DNA from: Ruminococcus sp.
GTDB taxonomy: Bacteria; Bacillota; Clostridia; Oscillospirales; Ruminococcaceae
DNA length: 40,615 bases
Assembly: GCA_017517145.1 (NCBI GenBank)
Contig: JAFXAJ010000114.1
Span: 1 to 40,615, forward strand
Direction: 5' to 3'
The notes under the pieces are model-generated. The model was not told where the DNA came from and did no database searches. It was given only the letters and a program-made list of their open reading frames with translations. Below, in pieces: positions 17,342-25,363 of this stretch (position 1 is the first letter of the stretch; every line of letters begins with the position of its first letter). Made by a program: the position numbers and the translations under genes.

Positions 17342-18168
17342 TGAATAATGATACATTAATACCCCTTGTGGGCGTTGTTACCGATGTCCGTCAGGATACT
17401 CCCGATGTAAAGACATTCAGAGTAAATGCACTGGAGGGCGGAAAGGTTTTTGAGCATAAGCCAGGACAGTGTGCAATGCTTTCCATACCCGGTGTGGGTG
17501 AAGCAATGTTTTCTATTACTTCATCTCCCACAAATAAGGAGTACATGGAGTTCAGCATTAAGAAATGCGGATGCCTTACAAACTGGCTTCATGCTATGGA
17601 TGTGGGACAGCAGATAACAATCAGAGGCCCTTACGGCAATTACTTCCCCGTTGAAACCGAATTGAAGGGCAAGGATTTGCTGTTTATTGCAGGCGGTATC
17701 GGACTTGCGCCTCTCCGTTCTGTAATCAACTATGTCCGTGACAACAGGGCGAATTACGGTGAAGTTCAGATCGTATACGGCTCACGTTCAAAGGATGACC
17801 TTGTTGACTATCAGGAAATTATCGACGAATGGATGGCAGACCCGAATATTCAGGTAAACCTCACAATTGACAATCCGCAGGAGGGCTGGGACGGTCATGT
17901 AGGCTTTGTTCCGAATTATGTCAAGGAGCTTGCGCCTTCTACAAACAAGACTGTACTTGTGTGCGGTCCTCCCATAATGATAAAATTTACTCTTGCAGGA
18001 CTCAAGGAGCTGGGATTCACTGAAACTCAGGTTTATACCACAATGGAGCTGCGCATGAAGTGCGGTGTGGGTAAGTGCGGACGATGCAATATCGGCAATA
18101 AGTACGTATGCAAGGACGGCCCTGTATTCCGTTTTGATGAACTTGACGCTCTCCCCGATGAATATTAA
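17341..18168 (+). CDS. flxA: FAD/NAD(P)H-binding [2Fe-2S] subunit (FlxA/AsrB/PyrK-like)
   Basis: A 275-residue ferredoxin-reductase-type subunit, the probable entry point for NAD(P)H electrons. The N-terminal beta-barrel binds FAD. The middle NAD(P) domain has LLFIAGGIGLAPLRSVI and VLVCGPPIMIKF. The C-terminal [2Fe-2S] motif MKCGVGKCGRCN...C lies near 239-256. This layout is shared by PyrK, AsrB, hydrogenase gamma subunits and FlxA. Inside an hdrABC-mvhD cluster with no hydrogenase or formate dehydrogenase, NADH:HdrA electron transfer is the best reading; NADPH cannot be excluded from sequence. It starts within the preceding stop codon and is followed after 15 bases by frdB. Confidence 0.88.
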   Translation: MNNDTLIPLVGVVTDVRQDTPDVKTFRVNALEGGKVFEHKPGQCAMLSIPGVGEAMFSITSSPTNKEYMEFSIKKCGCLTNWLHAMDVGQQITIRGPYGNYFPVETELKGKDLLFIAGGIGLAPLRSVINYVRDNRANYGEVQIVYGSRSKDDLVDYQEIIDEWMADPNIQVNLTIDNPQEGWDGHVGFVPNYVKELAPSTNKTVLVCGPPIMIKFTLAGLKELGFTETQVYTTMELRMKCGVGKCGRCNIGNKYVCKDGPVFRFDELDALPDEY

Positions 18169-18183
18169 CAGGAGGTTATTGCA

Positions 18184-18858
18184 ATGGATAATATGGTAAA
18201 TGTCTATCTTTTCGGCAAGAAATATACCGTGCCTGAAGGACTGACAATTATGACTGCTATGGAATACGCAGGCTATGATCTGGTTAGAGGCTGCGGATGC
18301 AGAAACGGCTTCTGCGGTGCTTGCGCTACCATTTACAGAATACACGGCAAACAGGAGCTTCACGCTTGTCTTGCGTGTCAGACAGAAATTCAGGAAGGTA
18401 TGTACGTTGCAACGCTGCCTTTCTTCCCCCTTGTAAAGCAGATTTACAATATTGAGGAAATCAAGCCTACAGAGCAGATAATGATGCAGCTTTATCCCGA
18501 AATATACGCTTGTATCGGCTGTAATGCCTGCACAAAGGCTTGTACTCAGGAGCTTAATGTTATGCAGTATATAGCTTATGCTCAGCGTGGCGAATACGAG
18601 AAATGCGCTGAGGAAAGCTTTGACTGCGTAATGTGCGGCGTATGTTCATCACGCTGTCCCGCAGGAATTTCACATCCTCAGGTAGCAATGCTTGCAAGAC
18701 GACTTAACGGTAAGTATCTTGCCCCCGGCTGCGGTCATCTTGAGGACAGAGTAAAGGAAATCAAGGATGGCACTTTTGAGGAGCTTATCGAAAATCTGAT
18801 GCAGAAGCCCATTGATGAAATCAAGGAGCTTTACAATACACGAGAGATTGAGAAGTAA
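18184..18858 (+). CDS. frdB: Fumarate reductase-type iron-sulfur subunit
   Basis: A 224-residue Fe-S subunit of the succinate dehydrogenase/fumarate reductase/thiol:fumarate reductase group. The N-terminal plant-type [2Fe-2S] domain has Cys37, Cys39, Cys44 and Cys47 in GCGCRNGFCGAC and Cys62/Cys65 in ACLACQ. The second domain has CIGCNACTKAC (110-120) and CVMCGVCSSRCP (148-159), both spaced for [4Fe-4S]; the usual [3Fe-4S] signature of SdhB/FrdB is not seen. GGAGG lies 8 bases upstream. There is no membrane anchor gene (frdC/D, sdhC/D) nearby, so the enzyme should be soluble and fed by the Hdr/Flx proteins rather than by quinol. Confidence 0.88.
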   Translation: MDNMVNVYLFGKKYTVPEGLTIMTAMEYAGYDLVRGCGCRNGFCGACATIYRIHGKQELHACLACQTEIQEGMYVATLPFFPLVKQIYNIEEIKPTEQIMMQLYPEIYACIGCNACTKACTQELNVMQYIAYAQRGEYEKCAEESFDCVMCGVCSSRCPAGISHPQVAMLARRLNGKYLAPGCGHLEDRVKEIKDGTFEELIENLMQKPIDEIKELYNTREIEK

Positions 18859-18870
18859 GGAGGAGCAGCC

Positions 18871-20472
18871 ATGTACAAAATTGAAAAATTCAATGAACTG
18901 GCAAAAATCGTTGCAGAAAAAAGAGCCGAAAATGCCGATTTAGAGCCGAGAAGAAAGACGGCAGAGGAAAAGGAAACTCTCCTTGCAACTTTCCATCCCG
19001 ACTATAAACAGGATGAATTTACTGTTCTTTCTGCAGGCGTGAACAAGGGCGAAAAAGTTCCCACGCAGCTTGCAGAGCTTTTACAGGGCAAGAGCAGAAT
19101 TTCCGCAGCTGATGTTGACCTTTCTGCTCCCGATTACGACACAGACGTACTCATCATCGGCGGCGGCGGAGCAGGTGCCTCCGCAGCTATTGAGGCAGAT
19201 GAAGCCGGCGTAAAGGCAATGATTGTAACAAAGCTCCGTATCGGTGACGCTAACACAATGATGGCAGAAGGCGGTATTCAGGCGGCAGATAAGCCAAATG
19301 ATTCTCCTGCAATCCACTATATAGACGCATTCGGCGGCGGACATTTTGCAGCAAAGCCTGAACTGGTAAAGAATCTTGTTACAAAAGCTCCTGAAGCTAT
19401 TCAGTGGCTCAACAATCTCGGCGTAGAGTTTGATAAAGAGGCTGACGGCACAATGGTGACAACTCACGGCGGCGGTACATCCCGTAAGCGTATGCACGCA
19501 GCTAAGGACTATTCAGGTGCAGAAATCATGCGTACTCTCCGTGATGAAGTTCTCAACAGAGGAATTCCTGTAATTGATTTTACAGCGGCAGTTGAAATTA
19601 TCCTTGATGAAAATGGTAAGGCAGCAGGCGCAGTTCTCATGAATATGGAAACAAAGGAGCTTCTTGTTGCCCGTGCAAAGACTGTAATCATCGCAACAGG
19701 CGGTGCAGGCAGACTGCATTATCAGGGCTTCCCCACATCCAACCACTATGGCGCAACAGCAGACGGACTTATTCTTGGCTATCGTGTAGGCGCAAGACTT
19801 CTCTATGTGGATACTCTCCAGTATCATCCCACAGGTACAGGCTATCCCGAGCAGTTTTTCGGTGCGCTTGTTACAGAGAAAGTGCGTTCATTGGGTGCAA
19901 AGCTGATAAATATTGACGGTGAAGTGTTTATGCATCCCCTTGAGACACGTGACGTTACAGCTGCATCTATTATCCGTGAGTGTACAGAGCGTGACAAGGG
20001 AATCGAGACATCTCTTGGTAAGGCGGTATGGCTTGACACTCCCATGATTGAATATAAGCATGGAGAGGGTACAATAGAAAAGAGAATTCCTGCAATGATG
20101 CGTATGTTCGGCAAATACGGCATAGATATCCGCAAAGAGCCTATTCTCGTATATCCCACACTGCACTATCAGAACGGCGGACTTAATATCTCCGCTGACT
20201 GTTCCACAGATGTTGAAAATCTCTATGCGGCAGGAGAAGTTGCAGGCGGTATCCACGGCAGAAATCGTCTTATGGGAAATTCACTTCTTGATGTTATCGT
20301 ATTCGGCAGGGATGCAGGCATGAATGCTGCTGCAAAGGCTAAGGAAACAGCAGTTCCCGGAAAGCTTACACTGGAGCACATTGAGAAGTTCGGCAAGGAA
20401 CTCGAAAATGCAGGCATATCAAGTGAAACAGCATCACCTATGCTGCTTCCTAAGTATGCACGTAAAGCATAA
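18871..20472 (+). CDS. frdA: Soluble fumarate reductase flavoprotein (TfrA-like)
   Basis: The catalytic FAD subunit that reduces fumarate to succinate, 533 residues. The FAD Rossmann motif VLIIGGGGAGASAAIEADEAG starts only near residue 93, so there is an extra ~90-residue N-terminal segment of unknown fold. The covalent-FAD histidine of SdhA/FrdA is absent: residues 127-133 read ANTMMAE, as in noncovalent TfrA/NadB-type enzymes. Substrate and catalytic elements are conserved: QYHPTGTG, TEKVRSLGAKL with the proton-shuttle-type arginine, TRDVTAASI, LHYQNGGLNI and NRLMGNSLLDVIVFGR. L-aspartate oxidase is an alternative, but the frdB partner and operon favour fumarate reductase. It is the last gene of the overlapped operon. 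Confidence 0.9.
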   Translation: MYKIEKFNELAKIVAEKRAENADLEPRRKTAEEKETLLATFHPDYKQDEFTVLSAGVNKGEKVPTQLAELLQGKSRISAADVDLSAPDYDTDVLIIGGGGAGASAAIEADEAGVKAMIVTKLRIGDANTMMAEGGIQAADKPNDSPAIHYIDAFGGGHFAAKPELVKNLVTKAPEAIQWLNNLGVEFDKEADGTMVTTHGGGTSRKRMHAAKDYSGAEIMRTLRDEVLNRGIPVIDFTAAVEIILDENGKAAGAVLMNMETKELLVARAKTVIIATGGAGRLHYQGFPTSNHYGATADGLILGYRVGARLLYVDTLQYHPTGTGYPEQFFGALVTEKVRSLGAKLINIDGEVFMHPLETRDVTAASIIRECTERDKGIETSLGKAVWLDTPMIEYKHGEGTIEKRIPAMMRMFGKYGIDIRKEPILVYPTLHYQNGGLNISADCSTDVENLYAAGEVAGGIHGRNRLMGNSLLDVIVFGRDAGMNAAAKAKETAVPGKLTLEHIEKFGKELENAGISSETASPMLLPKYARKA

Positions 20473-20486
20473 AATGTAAATATTAT

Positions 20487-20527
20487 AAATCGGCGGACGT
20501 ATAGGGAAAATCCCTGTCCGTCGATTT
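20487..20527 (+). other. Long stem-loop after frdA
   Basis: AAATCG...CGATTT, CGGAC (20494-20498) with GTCCG (20516-20520), and AGGGA (20503-20507) with TCCCT (20511-20515) form a three-part stem with one bulge. It lacks a real U-tract, so it may be a weak terminator, a processing site or a 3'-stabilising element between frdA and the transporter gene. Confidence 0.6.
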
Positions 20528-20586
20528 GTGCGAATAGGCATATTGTTATTTTTGAATAAATTTATTTAGAAAGAAGTGTTTTTACT

Positions 20587-21828
20587 ATGGATTTGATTAC
20601 CATAGGCGATTTTTCTATATCTGTAACATCTGTTGCTTTTCTGGTCTTTTCAGTGTTTTTCATTGCGGCAGTTGGCTATTTACTGGGAAGAATTACAATT
20701 AAGGGCGTATCTTTGGGCTCTGCCGGAGTTTTCATAATCGCTCTGCTTTACGGATGTTTCTTCTATGATAATTTAAGCGAAAATCTTATGATTGCAGGGG
20801 AGTCATACGTAAAAAATGCCCTTAAAGTTGTAGAAAATATGGGACTTATTCTCTTTGTAACATCTGTAGGATTTATTGCAGGACCGAATTTCTTCGGAAA
20901 TTTCAAGAAAAATTTCAAGAATTACGTATTGCTTGGACTTGTAATAATTATCACAGGCGGTCTTACCTGCGCTGGATGTATTCTCCTTGATACTAAAATT
21001 TCGGGAGAGCCTGTGGAAAATACAGCGTCAATGCTGGTTGGACTTCTTGCAGGCGCGCTGACAAGTACTCCTGCATTTTCAGCGGCAAAGACAACAGTTG
21101 CAGATCGTGCAAACGGCGCAATTCTGGAAGATTATGTAACTGTAGGATATGGTATAGCATATCTTTTTGGTGTAATCGGTGTGGTACTCTTTATTCAGGT
21201 TATTCCTAAGCTTATGAAGGCTGACATGGTAAAGGAGCGTGAATTGCTTATTACAGCCGATACAAAGGGTTCAAAAAAAGAGTACAAGAGTAAGCTTATA
21301 GAAATGGACGAATTCGGAATTATGCCTTTTGCTCTTGCAGCAATTGTTGGTATATTCGCAGGTTCAATCAAGTTCGGCAGTTTTTCTCTTACCACAACAG
21401 GCGGATGTCTGCTTATGGGATTGATTTTCGGTCATTTCGGCAGATTCGGCAGAATGTCGGTTATGCCTAAAGATACAACTCTTAAAGTTTTCCGTGAATT
21501 CGGACTTATTTTGTTCCTTATCGGTGCAGGAATTGCGGGCGGAGCAAATTTTGTCACATACTTCAAGGGAGTATACTTCCTTTACGGCGTGATTATGACA
21601 GTAGTTCCTATGATAGTGGGATTCCTGTTTGCAAAGTATGTGCTGAAGCTGAGTCTGTTGAACAATCTCGGCTCAATTACAGGCGGTATGACATCAACTC
21701 CTGCTTTGGGTACGCTTATCGGTACGGCAAAGACGGAGAATGTAGCGTCTGCTTATGCGGCAACATATCCTGTAGCCCTTATTTCAGTAGTAGTAGTATC
21801 GCAGATAATTCTGTTAATTTTTAAATAA
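20587..21828 (+). CDS. AAE-family (AspT/SucE-type) transporter, possible succinate exporter
   Basis: An integral membrane protein of 413 residues with about ten hydrophobic segments. It has the duplicated signature of the aspartate:alanine exchanger family: GALTSTPAFSAA in the first half and GGMTSTPALGTLIG in the second. The large TrkA-C region between halves, found in longer members, is largely absent. Family members include AspT (Asp/Ala antiport) and Corynebacterium SucE (succinate export). Sitting directly downstream of fumarate reductase, succinate efflux is the most economical guess, but aspartate or another dicarboxylate is possible. The ribosome-binding site is weak (AGAAAGAAG) and I could not find a clear promoter of its own; it is followed by a strong terminator. 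Confidence 0.82.
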   Translation: MDLITIGDFSISVTSVAFLVFSVFFIAAVGYLLGRITIKGVSLGSAGVFIIALLYGCFFYDNLSENLMIAGESYVKNALKVVENMGLILFVTSVGFIAGPNFFGNFKKNFKNYVLLGLVIIITGGLTCAGCILLDTKISGEPVENTASMLVGLLAGALTSTPAFSAAKTTVADRANGAILEDYVTVGYGIAYLFGVIGVVLFIQVIPKLMKADMVKERELLITADTKGSKKEYKSKLIEMDEFGIMPFALAAIVGIFAGSIKFGSFSLTTTGGCLLMGLIFGHFGRFGRMSVMPKDTTLKVFREFGLILFLIGAGIAGGANFVTYFKGVYFLYGVIMTVVPMIVGFLFAKYVLKLSLLNNLGSITGGMTSTPALGTLIGTAKTENVASAYAATYPVALISVVVVSQIILLIFK

Positions 21829-21832
21829 AAAG

Positions 21833-21860
21833 AAAGGCGGTCGCATGACCGCCTTTATGT
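21833..21860. terminator. Bidirectional intrinsic terminator
   Basis: AAAGGCGGTC (21833-21842) and GACCGCCTTT (21847-21856) form a perfect 10-bp stem with a GCAT loop. T-rich sequence follows on the plus strand and A-rich sequence precedes it. Confidence 0.85.
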
Positions 21861-21881
21861 TTACAGAAAAAGTCTATTATA

Positions 21882-21955
21882 GGGACCGCCAAAAGCAATC
21901 CCTAATAATTGCTTATTTTGTGTCGTTTTGTGTACGGGCTTGCCTTTGGCAGTCC
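21882..21955. repeat. Imperfect inverted repeat in an intergenic gap
   Basis: GGGACCGCCAAAAGCAA (21882-21898) pairs with TTGCCTTTGGCAGTCC (21940-21955) with two mismatches around a 41-base centre. The gap between the transporter terminator and the hypothetical gene at 22036 holds nothing else I can identify. It could be a small structured RNA or the remnant of a MITE-like repeat. Confidence 0.45.
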
Positions 21956-22035
21956 GAAATTTCAGAACGAAATTCATTTTTTTAGACATTTGAAAAAGAA
22001 TATCGTTTATTGTTATAAGGCTGAACAACTTTACC

Positions 22036-22524
22036 TTATTTATTAGACTTATATTCGTAATAACCTATTATTTTGGTATTAGTGGATTTATCAAATAAAT
22101 TTGCTTGCTTTTCTTGTTCTTCAATAGAATATGCAACTAACTGTTCTTCTTTAAGTGGAAAATTTGACGACCATGCTGCTACTACTGTTCCATTGTGAAC
22201 TTTTATTGCCCAGTAGTTTGTTGGTGGTGATTCAAAGCCGTAAATAAGTTTATTTTCTTTAACAACATCTCCTGAATAAGCTGTAAAGCTCTCGTAATCA
22301 GTACATTCTCCATAAATATAAAAAGTTCCGTCTTTTCCAAAATTATCAATAACATTCAGATTTATCTGACCATTCGTGAAGTATTTGTAATACACCTTAG
22401 CATTCATATTAGCTGCTGTTACAAAACTATGATTGTTGCGTAAGGAGAGTGTTATCATGAAAAAGAAAACAATACATGAAATTGGTAATACAACAAGAAA
22501 TATAATCAGTAACTTCTTTTTCAT
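22036..22524 (-). CDS. Hypothetical membrane-anchored extracytoplasmic protein
   Basis: A 162-residue protein I do not recognise. It starts MKKK followed by a 25-residue hydrophobic stretch (LLIIFLVVLPISCIVFFFMITLSL), a signal anchor; the LPISC sequence is a poor lipobox. The rest is polar, rich in Tyr, Asn and Lys, and probably outside the cell. I chose the ATG at 22522-22524 because a signal-like N-terminus begins there and AGAAG lies upstream; the frame is open for 18 codons more. Its AT-rich composition differs from the murD2 gene upstream of it, from which it is separated by 101 bases. Confidence 0.6.
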   Translation of the reverse strand: MKKKLLIIFLVVLPISCIVFFFMITLSLRNNHSFVTAANMNAKVYYKYFTNGQINLNVIDNFGKDGTFYIYGECTDYESFTAYSGDVVKENKLIYGFESPPTNYWAIKVHNGTVVAAWSSNFPLKEEQLVAYSIEEQEKQANLFDKSTNTKIIGYYEYKSNK

Positions 22525-22625
22525 ATTTATTCTTCTTTCAATTATTAGATTTACGTCATTTTGTTTGGATGATACCATGCTTATAGATTGGAATGATAAA
22601 GTCCGATATAAAAATACTCCTTTTA

Positions 22626-23975
22626 TTATATCTTTTTTACCAATTCCTTGAAGACATCTCCACGCTCCTCAAAGTTCTTGAAAATGCCGTAGCTTGCGGC
22701 AGCAGGGGAGAGTACACAGCTCATACCCTCGGGAGTTATTTCAGCTGCAAGTTTTACAGCGTCCTCTAAATGTGGAACAAAGTGAATACGTGATAAATCG
22801 GCATAATCCGCCGCTTGTATCATATCGTAAATACGCTTGCCTGAAGTTTCCATACAGATAACGTTAATATCTGCGGTTTTAAGAAAATCAACAAGAGTAG
22901 TATAATCAATTCCTCTGTCCATTCCGCCGATAAGAATTGTTTTAACATCAGGAACACTTTTCACAGCTTCAATTGCAGTTGCGCAGGCAGTGGAAATAGA
23001 GTCGTCATACCAGCGGATTCCGCCGAATTTTCCGACATATTCAAGGCGGTGCGCAAGAGGATTAAAGCTGCAAAGAGCAGAATCAAACTGCTTGTGATTC
23101 ACAAATGGCGCAGTAATAAAATGTGCAACAGCGATGTTGTAGTGATTGTGAACACCCAAAAGCTTTATTTTTTCAGTGGGGATAATGTAGGTATCACCGT
23201 TGTTGTTGTCATCTACAATGCCGTTGCTGACAAAAATATCAGCCTTGGAATCCTCCGCAGACAGGGAGAAAACATTGGCGTTGGAAAGACGAGGAGCAAT
23301 ACTGCTTTCAATGAGCAGGCTGTCGCCGTCCTGCTGATGAATATAGATGTTTTTCTTAGCCTTGCGGTAATTTTCCAGAGTGCCGTAGTGGTCGAGATGC
23401 TCCTCGAAAAGATTAAGAAAAACAGCACAGGCAGGGGATACGGTCATATATTCCAACTGATGGCAGGACAACTCGCATACTACAAGTGTATTTTCCGTCA
23501 TGCCTTCTGCTATGTCAAATACAGGAATACCGATATTTCCTGCAAGGCGGCAGTCCATGCCGCTTTCCTTGAGAATATGATATATAAGTGAGCTTACAGT
23601 GCTCTTGCCCTTTGTGCCGGTAATGCCGATTATCTGCTCACGGTACACCTCGAAAAATACCTGAGTTTCCGAAGTTATAAGGCATTTCAGTTCTTTGGGA
23701 TGCTTGTTGAGGACGATTCCGGGACTTTTGAAAACCATATCGAAGTCATCAAGGCAGTCCTGATAATTTTCGCCGCAGATAAGCTTTACATCATCGGGGA
23801 GATTATTTGCTTCACGGTCAATATTGTTGAGGTCGGAAATGGCAATTTCAGCGGGTAAACAGTACTTTTTCAGTATATTGTAAGTGGATTTTCCCTCTCT
23901 GCCAAAGCCGAGAATACAGACAGATTTGCCTTCTGTATAATTTTTTATATATTCTGTAAATTTATTTGTAATCAA
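22626..23975 (-). CDS. murD2: MurD2-type UDP-MurNAc-L-Ala--L-Glu ligase
   Basis: Mur ligase of 449 residues with the P-loop GITGTKGKST (118-127) and all three Mur domains. Family clues separate it from ordinary MurD: the canonical SFQL region reads ELSCHQLE, and the C-terminal D-S-K-A-T-N signature reads DDSISTACAT. These changes, plus the adjacent murL, indicate addition of L-glutamate rather than D-glutamate to UDP-MurNAc-L-Ala. The start codon is TTG (23973-23975), overlapping the murL stop in TTGA with GGAG 8 bases upstream, so the two are translationally coupled. Ordinary MurD remains possible if a conventional murD is absent elsewhere in the genome. Confidence 0.85.
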   Translation of the reverse strand: MITNKFTEYIKNYTEGKSVCILGFGREGKSTYNILKKYCLPAEIAISDLNNIDREANNLPDDVKLICGENYQDCLDDFDMVFKSPGIVLNKHPKELKCLITSETQVFFEVYREQIIGITGTKGKSTVSSLIYHILKESGMDCRLAGNIGIPVFDIAEGMTENTLVVCELSCHQLEYMTVSPACAVFLNLFEEHLDHYGTLENYRKAKKNIYIHQQDGDSLLIESSIAPRLSNANVFSLSAEDSKADIFVSNGIVDDNNNGDTYIIPTEKIKLLGVHNHYNIAVAHFITAPFVNHKQFDSALCSFNPLAHRLEYVGKFGGIRWYDDSISTACATAIEAVKSVPDVKTILIGGMDRGIDYTTLVDFLKTADINVICMETSGKRIYDMIQAADYADLSRIHFVPHLEDAVKLAAEITPEGMSCVLSPAAASYGIFKNFEERGDVFKELVKKI

Positions 23976-25354
23976 AGAAGTCGCTCCATTTCTCTTTTTA
24001 GTATATCTGCAAATTCTGTCGGCAGGAGATTGATTTCGCTGTATTTTCCGCAGTATTCCGTATTTTTTGCAGCAATAAGTTCAGGCTGATATGCGCCTAT
24101 ATCCATATATTTTCTGAAAAGCAGAGGCATATCTCCGCCAGTTTCAATAATATTTTCAATAGCGAGAGATACAGCAAGATTAACCTCGTCTATACTTCCC
24201 ACACATTCAAAGGGCTTATGCTCCGATTTTCCAATAAGCTCAATGAAATAATTTTCCATATTCTCATCATTGAGAAGGTCTTTTCCGAATATTTCCGTCA
24301 GTTCATCAACAGTAAGGAATGGCGAAAGAATAAGTGTCACGAAAAGACATTTCGGACAGTCGCCGCACCATATATCAGGGGAAACTTTGCTGCCGAGATT
24401 ACAGCTTCTGAATACAGAGAGATATTTTTTATGGCTGACGAACATCTTTGCAATCTGAAATTCGGAAAGGGGACGGAGAAAGCTGAAATAGTATATTCCC
24501 GTACCCAGATATTTTTCTTCATAGCTGTGGAAATCCTGCTCAAACTCAAAGCTTTTGGAATACTGGTGGTTAACATCCTGACCTGCAACAGTACTTTCGT
24601 TAGCACTGTCTTCGTTGGAGAGAACGATATATTTCAGACCGTGGAGGTATGCGGTAATTTCCGCAGAAAATGCCACAACAGACGAAAAGGGGGTATGACC
24701 GTTGAGAAATCCCTGTTTGTTGAGTTCAACAAGAGAACGGTCAAAATTTCTTTTTGCTGTTATAAGCGTATCATCGGAAAGACCAGCCGCCCTTACGGTT
24801 TCCGTAATGGAGCAGCGCTGGTTTATAGCGTAGCATCGGCATTTCATATCTGCCTGCGTAAGGGTTTCGAGAGTAAGTGCGGAATCTTTTCCGCCGCCGA
24901 TTGGCACAAGGCATCCTTCCGGTGCAGGACGTTCAGCAGGGGAAGAACATCCGAATTTTCCGACAGATTCAATATTGATAAAGCTGTCCATATCAGCGTT
25001 TATGCCGTTGATGTAGAAGAACTCGCCAAGACCGAGAAAATAGAGCTTTTTCCACCACTGAATCTGTTCAGGGGAAAGCTCGCCACATTCAACATGCATA
25101 ACAGGGGAACAGGCAGCTTTCCAGTAGCTGACAGCCTCTGCCATACCGAGAGAAAATGCAAGACGCTCAAAGGTCAGGTCATTTTCTGCGGAAAAATCCG
25201 CAGGTTTCGGGAAAATCCACGAAGGATTAAATTCAGCAAGTCCGTCAATAGAGAAGAAGTAACGGATTTCAATGGTATCTTCTGATTCAGAAATTTTGTA
25301 ATTCTTATAAGTAAACACAGGAAAATCCTGTCGGAATGTATTATATTTATCCAT
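23972..25354 (-). CDS. murL: UDP-MurNAc-L-Ala-L-Glu epimerase (MurL)
   Basis: MurL uses ATP to epimerise the terminal L-Glu of UDP-MurNAc-L-Ala-L-Glu to D-Glu, giving the normal peptidoglycan precursor without a glutamate racemase; the activity was described in Xanthomonas oryzae. Here it has 460 residues. The N-type ATP pyrophosphatase-like P-loop is PIGGGKDS (151-158). Other family blocks are NGHTPFSSVVAF, SNEDSANESTVAG, VNHQYSKSFEFE, FLRPLSEFQIAK, WCGDCPKC and HKPFECVGSIDE. The start follows AAGGAG. It lies 9 bases after the DtxR-type gene and overlaps murD2 by 4 bases, forming one minus-strand operon. Confidence 0.92.
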   Translation of the reverse strand: MDKYNTFRQDFPVFTYKNYKISESEDTIEIRYFFSIDGLAEFNPSWIFPKPADFSAENDLTFERLAFSLGMAEAVSYWKAACSPVMHVECGELSPEQIQWWKKLYFLGLGEFFYINGINADMDSFINIESVGKFGCSSPAERPAPEGCLVPIGGGKDSALTLETLTQADMKCRCYAINQRCSITETVRAAGLSDDTLITAKRNFDRSLVELNKQGFLNGHTPFSSVVAFSAEITAYLHGLKYIVLSNEDSANESTVAGQDVNHQYSKSFEFEQDFHSYEEKYLGTGIYYFSFLRPLSEFQIAKMFVSHKKYLSVFRSCNLGSKVSPDIWCGDCPKCLFVTLILSPFLTVDELTEIFGKDLLNDENMENYFIELIGKSEHKPFECVGSIDEVNLAVSLAIENIIETGGDMPLLFRKYMDIGAYQPELIAAKNTEYCGKYSEINLLPTEFADILKREMERLL

Positions 25355-25363
25355 TATTGCTCC

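Noticed and set aside
14926-18168. A soluble hydrogenase operon
   Set aside because: The AsrA/HydB-like, FAD/NAD and MvhD subunits occur with hydrogenases, but no [NiFe] or [FeFe] catalytic subunit is encoded here.
24218-25285. Plus-strand 355-codon frame opposite murL
   Set aside because: It is antisense to the clearly coding murL and has no family features; this is a shadow frame.
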